DNA from: Chara braunii
Taxonomy: Eukaryota > Streptophyta > Charophyceae > Charales > Characeae
DNA: 24,361 nt
Assembly (NCBI GenBank): GCA_003427395.1
Contig: BFEA01000009.1
Coordinates: 7,677,036-7,701,396 of the forward strand
Reading direction: 5' to 3'
Numbering within the stretch: the first letter of the stretch is position 1; every line of letters begins with the position of its first letter. The notes under the pieces are model-generated. The model did no database searches and was not told the origin of the DNA. It saw only the letters and a program-made list of their open reading frames with translations. The position numbers and the translations under genes were made by a program. Below, piece after piece: positions 1 through 8,566 of this stretch.

Positions 1-71
<71 letters not shown>
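1..71. repeat. (GT)n(GA)n microsatellite
   Basis: A pure GT run changes to a pure GA run at about position 25 and continues to 71. The reading frames through it give only alternating C/V and R/E residues, so no coding is inferred. The repeat runs off the left edge of the window. Confidence 0.97.
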
Positions 72-74
<3 letters not shown>

Positions 75-190
75 AGCTAGGGAGGAAGGGAGGGAGAGAG
101 GGTGCACTTCGCCAAGCCGCGCGAACTCACCTTTTTTTTTTCGGGCACAGTGTGAATGGAACTCTCCACGTCTTCACGCACAACAATGCT
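72..190. other. Short unique spacer
   Basis: Mixed sequence between two microsatellites, with a T10 run near 132-141. I see no gene, RNA or regulatory motif in it. Confidence 0.6.
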
Positions 191-217
191 GTGTGTGTGT
201 GCGAGCGTGTGTGTTTC

Positions 218-256
<39 letters not shown>

Positions 257-353
257 CGTGCGTGCGTGAGTGGGTGAGTGGGTGAGTGGGTGAGTGTGTG
301 TGAGTGTGTGCGCGCGCGTGTTTCGTGTGTGCGTGCGTGAGTGGGTGTGTGTT
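191..353. repeat. Imperfect GT-rich microsatellite
   Basis: GTGT runs are interrupted by GCGT and GAGTGG variants and by two TTTCGT interruptions. It is a degenerate (GT)n array with local sub-repeats such as GTGAGTGG near 268-295. No coding signal. Confidence 0.95.
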
Positions 354-391
354 GGGGGGGGGGGGGGGGGGAGGGGGGGGGGGGGGGGGGG
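354..391 (+). repeat. Poly(G) tract
   Basis: Eighteen G, one A, then nineteen more G. Such a run can form G-quadruplex DNA; here it sits between a GT array and a GA array, so slippage is the simplest explanation. The exact length may be affected by sequencing. Confidence 0.95.
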
Positions 392-396
392 AGCAG

Positions 397-400
<4 letters not shown>

Positions 401-460
<60 letters not shown>
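401..460. repeat. (GA)n microsatellite
   Basis: About 30 uninterrupted GA units. It ends in GGGAGGGAGAGG. Confidence 0.97.
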
Positions 461-465
<5 letters not shown>

Positions 466-924
466 AGAGGCAGGCCGGTGTGCACGCAGCTCGTACTCTG
501 CCGCGCCTGGCTATTTCGTTCTGCGTAGCTGTGAGGAGAACCTGGGCTGCGCGGAAATACGTGCGCCCTCTGAAGCGGACGCTTGGTCTGGGTGCTGTCA
601 AGAACGGATAATGCTGACGGCGCTGGTTTCGTTTCTTTTTTTTTTCTTTTCTTTTTTTTTTTTTTGGACTGGTTTCGTTTCTGGGCAGCGCCAAGCCCAA
701 GCCCAGTGTAGAGTGCATGGGCCTAGGTCCACCAAACAACATTCTCAATGTATCTGGTGCACGAAAGTGTCCCGGTACATTTAAAATGTTAGGTCAGTCT
801 AGTCCAAATGCCTCTAGATTGAGACGCAATCCCGAAAAGGGTATAAGCAGAATGCCCCGAAAAGTTGGGGTATTTTGTAATATACCCCTAAAAAACAGGG
901 GTATCCAGAAAGGTCCCTCAATTC
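461..924. other. Gene-free flank of the U6 locus
   Basis: No ORF with protein-like composition. It contains a T-rich stretch at 631-665 and a small stem-loop at 867-888 (GGGGTAT, 8-nt loop, ATACCCC), followed by a third copy of the GGGGTAT word at 898-904. An A6 run at 890-896 would read as T6 on the minus strand, about 30 nt past the end of the U6 match. It could act as a Pol III stop, but this is weak. Confidence 0.5.
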
Positions 925-984
925 CCATTTCTGGATTTATGCGTGTCATCCTTGCGCAGGGGCCATGCTAATCCTCTCTGTATC
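925..984 (-). pseudogene. U6: U6 snRNA, 3' part (interrupted gene)
   Basis: On the minus strand this reads the U6 snRNA from about nucleotide 34 (GATACAGAG...) through the invariant GATTAGCATGGCCCCTGCGC core to the AGAAATGG near the 3' end. I see only two differences from the plant U6 consensus as I know it: an A-to-G in AGAGAAGAT and a G-to-C in AATCGAG. Past AAATGG the match stops: the usual TCCAAA plus T-run end is absent, so the 3' terminus is lost or diverged. U6 is the catalytic-core RNA of the spliceosome and is normally transcribed by Pol III. This copy cannot make U6 because the LINE separates it from its 5' part at 7703-7746. The parent could have been a true gene or an older pseudogene; the missing terminator leans towards the latter. 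Confidence 0.93.
971..984 (+). repeat. Target-site duplication, left copy
   Basis: The 14 bases ATCCTCTCTGTATC recur as ATCTTCTCTGTATC at 7703-7716. The right copy keeps the U6 consensus base and this one has a T-to-C change. In U6 terms the duplicated segment is nucleotides 34-47, including the ACAGAGA box that pairs with the 5' splice site. A duplication of this length flanking a poly(A)-ended element is the hallmark of target-primed reverse transcription. Confidence 0.92.
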
Positions 985-1121
985 TAGGAGGAGGTGGAGC
1001 CGACAGGACAAGGGGGAGGTGATGGGAGAGAGCAAGTTCCAGGAGATTACTGATTGGAAGAAGAAAGAGTAAGGGAGATGATTAGGAAGGAATCCTCCCA
1101 ACGGATATAGATCCAAGGGAG
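985..1121 (+). other. LINE 5' UTR
   Basis: 137 bases of purine-rich sequence (AGGAGGAGGTGGAG, AAGGGGGAGG) between the left U6 junction and the first ORF1 ATG. LINE 5' UTRs usually carry an internal Pol II promoter; I see no specific motif here. The element may be slightly 5'-truncated, since a full-length family copy is not available for comparison. Confidence 0.7.
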
Positions 1122-1931
1122 ATGGAAGTGACGGGCCGAGAAGTAAAATTTGTACTAAATACCTCTCTCGATGAAATTAAAGTTAAATGGCTTAAGGAAC
1201 GGACAGTCACTGTCATTTTTCGGGACGGAACTCATTTTTTACCGAAAAAAGTCAAAGAAGACGCGGTGAGGGCATACGAGGATGTCTGGATTCGGGATGA
1301 GGTATTTGGACACGATTTCAAGAGGGGTCGAATTAAAGTGGAGAGCCCCAATGTTATCTCCTACGTTCCAAGAGCTCAAGCAATCTCCGATTGGATGTTA
1401 AGGAAGAAGTCAGATGCTATCGACCTTGCAGGGACCACGTATCAAACAAATTTCAAACCATGGCTGACAAGAGCAAAGATTCGAGATTGGAGACAGTTGG
1501 TCGACTAGAGCACCTTCTGGGTTTTAGCTGTGGGAATACCTCTCGATGAAATGCCTTTCATCCACGTCCACGTGGAGAAGGCGATTGGCAAGATTGTGAA
1601 GCAACATAAACCGGAGGTTGACGACACTGACCCGAAGCTGGTAAACCTGCGATTCGATATCGATCCGGCCTGCAAGATAAATATGAAGGACAAGATCAGG
1701 GTGCAAACCTTTCAAGGAGATGTGTTGGAGATAAAACTCGCGAGTGCTGATTCGGAATGGTGTAAGCGATGTCGTACCTTCTTTCACACCGAGTCCACCT
1801 GCAGACGTGCAGGAAGGAGGCCGGATCAAGGCGCTTCGAGCTCCAATCAAACTCAATCTGCGGCCAAGCGGAACCAACAACATCAAGGGTACAATGGGCC
1901 GTTAGCGGCCCCAGGGGCGTCAGCCCAATAG
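1122..1931 (+). pseudogene. LINE ORF1, N-terminal part with CCHC zinc knuckle
   Basis: ORF1 proteins of LINEs bind the element RNA and form the retrotransposition particle. Reading from the ATG at 1122, one frame stays open to 1931 apart from a TAG at 1506-1508. Residues 60-185 look like the DUF4283 region of plant L1 ORF1, including the segment TFWVLAVGIPLDEMPF (the usual F-W-V-x-v-x-G-I-P pattern) and a following IGKIV. Near residue 212 is CKRCRTFFHTESTC, an exact C-x2-C-x4-H-x4-C zinc knuckle. After it the protein becomes Q/S/A-rich. A second TAG at 1929-1931, in the context SAQ-stop-AGP, is probably a mutated CAG because the same frame continues sensibly. Without these two TAGs the frame runs from 1122 to about 2430. 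Confidence 0.88.
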
Positions 1932-3054
1932 GCAGGTCCAGCAGCACCAGCGGATGCTACGGAAGGTATGGCAGTGAGGATGAACCCCGCCTTCTCCCCG
2001 GGAGTTCATGCGGAACATCCCGCAACAGGTACTAGTTATGGACACCATACCGGGATCCGTCAGGATCTTGCCTTGGATGTTGCATGGGCAGCCTTTTTAA
2101 GGAATCTGCCATCGTATCCCTATGTGGCTCAGCAATTTGGTATGCTTTCTCCTCAGCAACAACTTGGGGTAAGCTCATCGGTTGCTAACCTACACAGTTT
2201 TGTCCCCTGGCAACCGTTAGGACAACCAGGTGGTGGAACCCTACCGGGCCCCTCGGATGGGATGCTCCAACAACCGAGATATGTCCACCCCGGGGGTTTC
2301 ACCCCCGGAGGTAGTGGTAGTCATATTCGAGGGGAATCCCCTGGGAAACAACGAAGACTCGGTGACGGTGAAAATTATATTCGGATTGATAACCTTCATA
2401 CAGAAGATTCTGGAAGCTCGAATGGCTCCCAATCACGTTCAGCAACAACAGGTAAGCGAAAACCCCTCACGCTTTCGAATGGATGCTCTCTCGAAAGGTC
2501 AATCGGTGTTGGATTCGAAGTTTATCCCAATTATGTGTACTGCAGCCCGAGATGCTCTTTGAGTCATTGCTTGGATGGGTATGGATGGACTCTTATATTT
2601 TCTGAATTCGAGTTGTCTAGAATCCCCGGTGCCACATACTTTGGAAAACCTGGCACGTATGATGTTCCAAAATAAATTTACCTTTCGTTTTATTGAAATG
2701 TTGATGCTTAGGTTTTTGGTGGAAGTTGAGGGCAAACGAGCCCGATACTACACCCCCCTGTTCAATGCACGCTTTCTGCTGGGTCAGTTAGAACAGCTAG
2801 AGAACGAAGGTTTGAGGTTGACTCCGTTGTCTTGGTTTATAAATGGTAGGAAGCCGGATCTGCACCGCATAAAGGTAGCTCCGACGGTGATGGCCGATTT
2901 CTTGTCAGAATTAAATTCGAAATTTGGCAAAGGAAAGAAGTTGGATTCCCCTTTTATAAAGCGGGCCCTAACTGAACCATGGTTGTCCGAGGATCCTACC
3001 ATAGCGTCCCAGATCCAATCAACGGGTGATTCTGCCCTAAACGAGCAGACTTAG
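1932..3054 (+). pseudogene. LINE ORF1, C-terminal part with unrecognised domain
   Basis: The ORF1 frame continues past the TAG at 1929 as a P/G/Q/S-rich linker to about 2430, then must shift by one base to the frame that is open from about 2430 to 3054 (with a TGA at 2560-2562). The last ~160 residues (from 2575) are no longer low-complexity: they contain an F/L-rich segment (MMFQNKFTFRFIEMLMLRFLVEV), then a basic and hydrophobic stretch ending ...SPFIKRALTEPWLSEDP. I do not recognise this domain and do not recall it as a standard part of plant L1 ORF1. The TAG at 3052-3054 ends ORF1 and lies only a few bases from the first endonuclease residues, so the two ORFs abutted or overlapped by about 14 bases. 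An independent third ORF is the alternative. Confidence 0.65.
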
Positions 3055-3760
3055 GTTGGCTACGTGGAACGTTCGCGGGTTGGAGGACACGGATGGCAGG
3101 AACAAGAAAGGTTGGCTCAAGAGCTGGAACCATGAGAATCGAATTGATATCGCCTATATTCAGGAGAGCAAACTTTCAGAGTTTAAAATCACCGAGCTAG
3201 GGTCCTGGACGACAAATTTGGTCCCCCGCCAGCGGTTCGAGAGGAGGAGTGGTTGTACTTGTGCATAGGAATTTGAATGTGGAGATAATTGATTTTTGTG
3301 CTGATTTATGGGGGCGATGGGTTTGGATTAAGCTTTGGATCGATGGGCAGGAATGGGTCATGGCTTCGATATATGCTCCAAATGATATCAATGAACGCTG
3401 CCTCTTCTTCGATGATCTCCCATTATTTGTTCGCTAACTTGGTTATTGTAGGTGATTGGAATACTGCGCTAGACAGGCAAGAGGGAGTGCGTGGCTTGCA
3501 GGATGTGAAAGTTCTCTCACAGTTTATGACAGATCTAAAGCTGATCGAACCATGCCCCATCCTCCAGCCAGGCAAGCCTGGGTTTACCTGGTTTTCTAAT
3601 ATAAGGGAAGGGAGGGGCACAGTCCGTAGAAGATTGGATTCTTTTTGCTCTCACCAGATGTTTGGCATCCCACCGTACGTATTGATGAAGCCTTCAACCC
3701 TGTCTCTGACCACAAGCCGGTAGTGGCGGACTTTAATTCTCAGAGATTGATTAGAGGACC
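3041..3760 (+). pseudogene. LINE ORF2: APE-type endonuclease domain
   Basis: This domain nicks target DNA to prime reverse transcription. Motifs in order: ATWNVRGLED (3059, Asn of the active site), YIQESKLSE (3158, metal-binding Glu), MASIYAPND (3360), VGDWNTALDRQEG (3450, Asp/Asn pair) and VSDHKPVVADF (3705, Asp-His pair). These are the expected catalytic blocks of exonuclease-endonuclease-phosphatase proteins, spaced as in LINE ORF2. The frame changes near 3235, 3435 and 3640, so three frameshifts break it. There is no ATG between the last upstream stop (3038-3040) and the domain; the ACG at 3041 is a good candidate for a mutated start codon, which would give a 14-base overlap with ORF1. 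That start is inference. Unusual or missing residues: none of the catalytic blocks is lost, so decay is recent enough to read. Confidence 0.9.
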
Positions 3761-4368
3761 GGGGTATTTCAGAGTTAATACTCAGATATTGGTTGTCCCC
3801 GGGGTGGCTGATTGGATGATACGATTCTGGAAAGGGTGGAAGTTGAACCAAAAATCTTTTGATTCGAAAGAGGCTTGGTGGGATGATGACTCCATAATCT
3901 TTTCCAAACATCTTAGTTTGTTCTCACGCATATTTACAGCGGGGAGGAAGAACAAAGAAAGGGAGTTGATCCGGAAGATCGAATATGCAGAATCACGAAT
4001 GAATGAACACCCCATCTCTAACCTTGTATAGAGCACAATTAGGGAAGCATATATGGCTGAATGGGATGCCTTATTAACAGGAACAGTCGGATATTTAGGT
4101 TGAGCGTTTAAAAGTCAAAGGGGTTGCTGTTTACGATCGTATGTCTAGGGAAACCTTTCAAAGACTGTTACCAAAATGCCTTTCGCACTTAAACATTACT
4201 TCTGACACAATGGACAAAATCATACCATAACGAAGTCCCACTTGAACCACTGATATATGATATCCTTTCGATCAGGAACTGCCTTCTGCACGGGATCAAT
4301 CCCAACTTTGCTCCTATGCCGCATTATACTATCAAAATATTCTAACTACCAGGCGGCCGAACGAGGAC
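3761..4368 (+). pseudogene. LINE ORF2: endonuclease-RT linker
   Basis: The linker is readable as GPGYFRVNTQIL (the usual W/F-R-x-N-T-x-L-L block after LINE endonucleases), then charged helical sequence to about 4031, where a TAG interrupts it. After a frame change between about 4035 and 4102 it continues as ERLKVKGVAVYDRMSRETFQRLLPK, another typical LINE linker block, and as ELPSARDQSQLCSYAALYYQNIL before the RT. Three nonsense codons (TAA, TGA, TGA) lie between 4220 and 4265, all one transition away from CAA or CGA. Confidence 0.75.
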
Positions 4369-5630
4369 TTGACTCTGGATCTATCTGAAAATTTCACGCA
4401 CTGGCAACACTTTACCGTAAAGTTTTCCTTACAAGAAAAGTTAGACATGGATCGACCAATCACTACAGAGGAAGCAGAGACTGCCCTTCGCTCGATGGCG
4501 AAAGGCAAAGCCCCTGACGATGATGGCCTACCTGTGAAAGTCTATCTAATCATTTGGGATATGATTAAATATGAGTTAGTGGAGATCTATAATCAGGTGT
4601 TGATAAGGGGAAATCTTTCGAAAGGAATGAGAAACGAGATTATATCTTTGCTATACAAGAAGGGATATCATAGTAGGTATGAAATCAGGAATTGGCGTCC
4701 AATCTCAGTCCTTAACGTGTCATATAAGTTCTAGCAAAGGTATTGGCCAGGCGGTTGGACAAGTGTCTCCCCTCCCTGATCGCACAGGATCAAGCAGCCT
4801 TTGTATAAGGCCGCTCAATATTTGACAATATAGTTACAGAAATTGAAGCCATGAAACTTGTAGAAAACACCCAAACAAACTTTTTCATTCTGATGTTAGA
4901 TCTTAAAAAAGCATATGATAGAGTTAACTAGACATATGTCCTGACTACTCTATGACATATCGGATTTGGTGATAATTTGTGCAACTGGGTGGTAGCTCTC
5001 TATTCGCTATTTACGACTGTTGTTATGGTAAACGGGAATCTCTCTGATTCCTTTGCGCTTACTCGCTCACTCCGCCAAGGATGTCTCTTGGCCCCACTAC
5101 TCTTCATGATTCAGATGGAAAATCTTATGTGTAATATAAGATCTAATCCAATGATTAAGGGGCTTAATGAATGTCCTGATCAATGTAAAGTTAAACCCCT
5201 GGTCGATGACTTATTCGCGGTCTCAGAGAACTCGACGAGCTCTATGAATGCTTTGAAACAATGCCTCGATGAATATTCAGTACTCTCAGAAGCCTCAGTG
5301 TATTGGAATAAATCCGTTTATTTTCTCCCTAACAGGTTCTCTCCGGTGGTTAACTGGGGTATGAAAAGAATCGAGGCAGGCGACTCAGAGAGGTTTTTAG
5401 GGGTTCAAGTGGCACTCCTTTCATGTACTGTCGATCAGGAAGGCATTGTTTTGCAATGCTTGTTACACAGAGCTGCTACGTGGGGTAAAGCTTCTCACCT
5501 GTCAATCTACGGTAGAGTTTTGGTGTTAAACAATGCCCTCTTCGCACTGTTGTGGTTTGTGGCTGCAGTCAGACTACTCGGCAGACACTTATGCTCACTA
5601 ATAAGACGGAGGGTTTTCAGGTTTATCTGA
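4369..5630 (+). pseudogene. LINE ORF2: reverse transcriptase domain
   Basis: It copies element RNA into DNA at the nicked target. Blocks seen: MDRPITTEEAETALRSMAKGKAPDDDGLPVKVY (RT fingers, KAPGPDG-like), RNWRPISVLNVSYKF (NWRPISLLN block), then after a one-base deletion near 4731 LAKVLARRLDK, FILMLDLKKAYDRVN (palm Asp of motif A), TRSLRQGCLLAPLLF (motif B, RQGCPLSPLLF-like) and LVDDLFAVSENS (motif C; the two Asp are kept, with Leu-Val where Y/F-Ala is usual), then VYWNKS and RFLGVQV. From 4731 onward a single frame serves to the end of ORF2. Nonsense codons in it: TAA 4806, TAG 4929, TGA 4953, TGA 5628. Expected LINE RT length and order; no domain is deleted. Confidence 0.93.
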
Positions 5631-7157
5631 AAACCTTACTCCACTGAGGATGTGGGATTCCTGTATAAAGTCGCCTGGGATTTATTATGCTTTCCCAAAG
5701 AGGAAGGGGGCCTAAATTTGGTGGACCCGCGAAGAAAAAACATGGCAATGTTAGCCCGGTGGGCCACCAAAGCGATGTGCTCACCCGAGGTTTCACACTG
5801 GAATTCATTAGCTGAAACAATTTTGGTTGTTGATTGGAACTTAACACGTCCCTCGGACGTGTGGACTTGTTTTTTGTTGCCATCATACAAAAACCGGCAG
5901 ATTAAATCTGACTTTTGGAAGGTAGTTATGAGTACTTGGAAACACTTGAAACCAAACTCATGGCTACCTCCAACAACAAAAGCAGAAGTTTTGTTGCAAC
6001 CGCTATTTGAGAATCCGGCTATCCGGAAATCAGACGGTAGAGGGTTTGCTGCTGACTCTTTAAGAGACAGTTTTGGAAGAAGTTGGACCGAACGGGGAAT
6101 ATTGAGAATATGAGATATTTGGAACTCACTGAAAGGGCAATGGCATTTGGCAACATCAATAAGACAAGTGCTAGGCCCTGTCTGGTTTGTGGAAGAAAAA
6201 TTGGTAGAACTAATTGAAGCCATTCTATCACAGTGGAAGGATATCCTGAACCCTGAAGGGGTAAACCCGCCAGGGACTTGGTATGTGGATACTCCAATTA
6301 GTTCCACCTCCCCCTTTTGGAAACTGGTTGGTTTTGAACAGAATGGTAAATGTGAATTTCAGTGTTGGGTAGGTGTTAGTCCCAACAAGCAATGCAAATT
6401 GGTACAATTGGAGAGCCCTATTCACCCGCCACTTTTGGCTAATTTGGCCCAGATTCGGATCTGAGAAATTTGCGACGAAGAGGGAAACTGTGATTGTAAC
6501 GTCTTTGCCCATGGTACTGCCATTGCAGATTTGAAGGTTGACCCCAAGATGTGGGGATGGAAAGGGCAAGGCCCTGGTAGGGAGGACTTACCACTTATTT
6601 GTTATACAACCAATCAGGGTTACAGTGCTTTGAGACCTCAATGTTCACCAATGGAGGTGGCTGGGGAAAGATGGAACCAGGTGCTTAATGTTGATAACCA
6701 AAGAATTGAGAAAGCTCTCACGCGTTGCTGGAAACAGCTAGCATCAGCGCCAAATTATCGACTGGCAGTTGACCTTTGGCTTTTGTCTTTGTTAGTTACC
6801 TCATCTGCACACTTGTGGTACGATTGCCCTGCATATCTCCGAATATGGGAATGATGGCGGGTTTTCTGGGAGGAAGTTTCTGAGAAGAAGTTAATCTGGG
6901 TCCACGAATGGGTACTCTTGGGTGGGGTTCCGGATGCGCTGGACCTTGACAAAGGCTGGGGATACATAGCCCAAGCAGCCCGGGCAGTTGGTTGTGCTGT
7001 GATTTGGAAAGAAAGGAACCTGCGAATTTTCGAGAACAGAAAAATGACCAACAAGGAGATTCGAATGTTGTTTAAAACCTCACTCCGCCGCCTAATTCAG
7101 GCGGATTGGAGGAGGAAGAGTCGGGGAGGGCAGACAAGATGGTTTGGAGAAACCTGA
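5631..7157 (+). pseudogene. LINE ORF2: thumb and C-terminal zf-RVT-like region
   Basis: Continues in the same frame as the RT. GFLYKVAWDLLCFPKEEGGLNLVDPRRKNMAML is the conserved block (W-x-x-v/l-C-x-P-K-x-x-G-G-L) that follows LINE reverse transcriptases in plants. The end has SSAHLWYDCPAYLRIW followed by CAVIWKERNLRIFENRKMTNKEI, matching the H/C-containing zf-RVT region and its trailing V-I-W-K-E-R-N-x-R-x-F block. Three nonsense codons interrupt it (TGA at 6111, 6462 and 6852) but no frameshift does. The natural end is the TGA at 7155-7157. The region is thought to bind RNA or target DNA. Confidence 0.9.
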
Positions 7158-7702
7158 GAATTGGGGGGTATGCTGGCTAAGTTGGAAGGTGGGAGGTTAG
7201 TCATGGCTGAATGGTTTCGGGATAGATAGATGGAGAGTGAACCCGACTGCTCGGTTCCAATTTCCCTAGGAGGAAGGCGGGGGTTGCAATGAGGGAACAT
7301 TGGATACAACCTTCCTGTTCTAGGCTGGTCCGGTTTGCCGCATTAGGCATGAATTGGTTCCTAGTTAGGAGATAAGTTACTGTGATAGGTAGGGCATAGT
7401 TAGTCATGTTTTGTAGATTGTTTGGCTTTTTGGGTCTGTGACCTTGGTTAATTTTTTTGGTTTGCGCGGGTTTGTTGGCCTGTGGCAGCTTTTTTTTTGG
7501 GCTAGGATTTCAGGACAACGGTCTTGGTTTGACCATTTCTGTTCCTAAATCTTTTCTAGCCCCCTGTTTAATGGCGAGTCTATGCTCGTAAGCAAAACTG
7601 GCTGATGCTGCCAGGATAACACCGGGTTGAATTGTGAGGTTCCATGCCTCTGTTCAAACTATTATAATCGAAGGGATTAAACCCAATAAAAAAAAAAAAA
7701 AA
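7158..7702 (+). other. LINE 3' UTR and poly(A) tail
   Basis: About 530 bases with no ORF worth noting, G/T-rich in the middle (7400-7530). It ends CCCAATAAA followed by A only, so a polyadenylation signal at 7685-7690 merges into the tail (7688-7703). The last one or two A may instead belong to the U6 target (AATCTTC...). Confidence 0.9.
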
Positions 7703-7716
7703 ATCTTCTCTGTATC
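7703..7716 (+). repeat. Target-site duplication, right copy
   Basis: ATCTTCTCTGTATC directly after the LINE poly(A); partner of 971-984. It matches the U6 consensus (reverse complement of nt 34-47) without change. Confidence 0.92.
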
Positions 7717-7746
7717 GTTCCAATTTTAACGGATGTCCCGAAGGAC
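7703..7746 (-). pseudogene. U6: U6 snRNA, 5' part (interrupted gene)
   Basis: On the minus strand this reads GTCCTTCGGGACATCCG, TTAAAATTGGAACG and ATACAGAGAAGAT, i.e. U6 nucleotides 1 to 47. Compared with the plant consensus the 5' stem is one base pair shorter (GTCC-TTCG-GGAC, the C and its partner G both gone, so the hairpin still closes) and an AT is inverted to TA. The 5' end is at about 7746. Upstream on the minus strand I find no convincing plant U6 promoter: GCATATGC near 7761-7768 is TATA-like but only about 20 bases from the start, where -30 is expected, and I see no TCCCACATCG-type upstream element. Confidence 0.93.
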
Positions 7747-8566
7747 AGGTCCTTCAATTCTGCATATGCCCCTGTCCTTCTTTCATCCAAAGGCAGAAAG
7801 CATGCTCAAGTCACAAGAGTGTCACACAACAAGTCCGTTTCACATCACAAGAGACAGAGGAGATGATGACAGAAAGAGACAAGGAGACCAGACAATAGCA
7901 ATCTCTCCCCAAGGCGACCCTTACCCTGCTGGGTAGTAGAAAAATATGAAGGGCCTCCTTCCATAACCCTTCACTTCACTTGAAACTCCGGTGAGGGATT
8001 CGGCTGCACACTAGTTGCAATGGTGATTAAGAGATACTAGAGCCACGTTTCGTTCCACTCAACCCTAGAGTCCCCACCTTGGAGTCCGCCCTCGCAATGA
8101 GCGGGAATGGTGCTGCAACTGTTCGTGTGAGGTTGTGCGAGGTTCAACCATGACAACCTCGGTAGAAAAAGGAGAATAGACAGACAAAAAAACTATTCGG
8201 GGTTCTAGTACACACACTTGCCACTATCGGGCGGACCCGCTTGCACCATTTTCTTGTGCATCTCAACTCTGCCTGGAGAGGTGACTTGAAAAATGGGTAG
8301 GTTTGCCTGGACCACACTTGAGCCGTACTTGAAGTTTTTGGCAAGTGTCGGAAGAGGCGGGAACTCCAATCACTAACCAGAGCTGATTGGCGAGAGTGAA
8401 GTGCAGAGTGGAACTGTGCTTTTCTCAAGTATTTCATCATGTCAAGTGGTGTGGAACGAGGCCGTAATTAACAAGAGAACCCATCAAGCAGTTGGCATCG
8501 TGCCATAAAGTCAGCAATCCGCTAACTCTTGTCAGCATCGGCGTGACCATGGGTTGTTAACTCGGT
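7747..8566. other. Gene-free region
   Basis: No recognisable gene. A 98-codon minus-strand frame at 8144-8440 has no ATG-proximal features or known motif, and its composition (R/S/F/C-rich) looks like chance. The rest is mixed-composition sequence without clear repeats. Confidence 0.5.

Larger units (their letters stand above)
985..7702 (+). mobile_element. LINE (L1-like non-LTR retrotransposon) inserted in U6
   Basis: A near full-length LINE of about 6.7 kb. Order: short 5' UTR (985-1121), ORF1 with DUF4283-like region and CCHC knuckle (1122-3054), ORF2 with APE endonuclease, reverse transcriptase and C-terminal zf-RVT-like region (3041-7157), 3' UTR (7158-7684), AATAAA running into a poly(A) tail of about 16 bases. 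It is flanked by a 14-bp duplication of U6 snRNA sequence and lies antisense to U6. Domain order and ORF1 type resemble plant L1 elements. It is inactive: ORF1 has two TAG codons and a frame change, ORF2 about five frame changes and at least ten nonsense codons. The nick inferred on the U6 sense strand lies after GATT (U6 nt 47, before AGCATGG), an A/T-containing site acceptable to L1-type endonucleases, so chance insertion remains possible. Confidence 0.95.

Noticed and set aside
77-748. Long minus-strand and plus-strand frames through 1-780
   Set aside because: They translate GT/GA microsatellites and the G/T runs into T/H, S/L or R/E repeats; the composition explains their length.
4731-7157. 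Reassigned stop codons (for example TGA read as Trp)
   Set aside because: TAA, TAG and TGA all interrupt the frame, and other parts of the same element have frameshifts, so decay is simpler.
925-7746. U6 halves acquired together with the LINE as a U6/LINE RNA chimera
   Set aside because: U6 is antisense to the LINE and its two halves flank it with an overlapping duplication, which fits insertion into U6, not template switching.
8144-8440. 98-codon minus-strand frame
   Set aside because: No motif, no supporting context; residue mix looks random.
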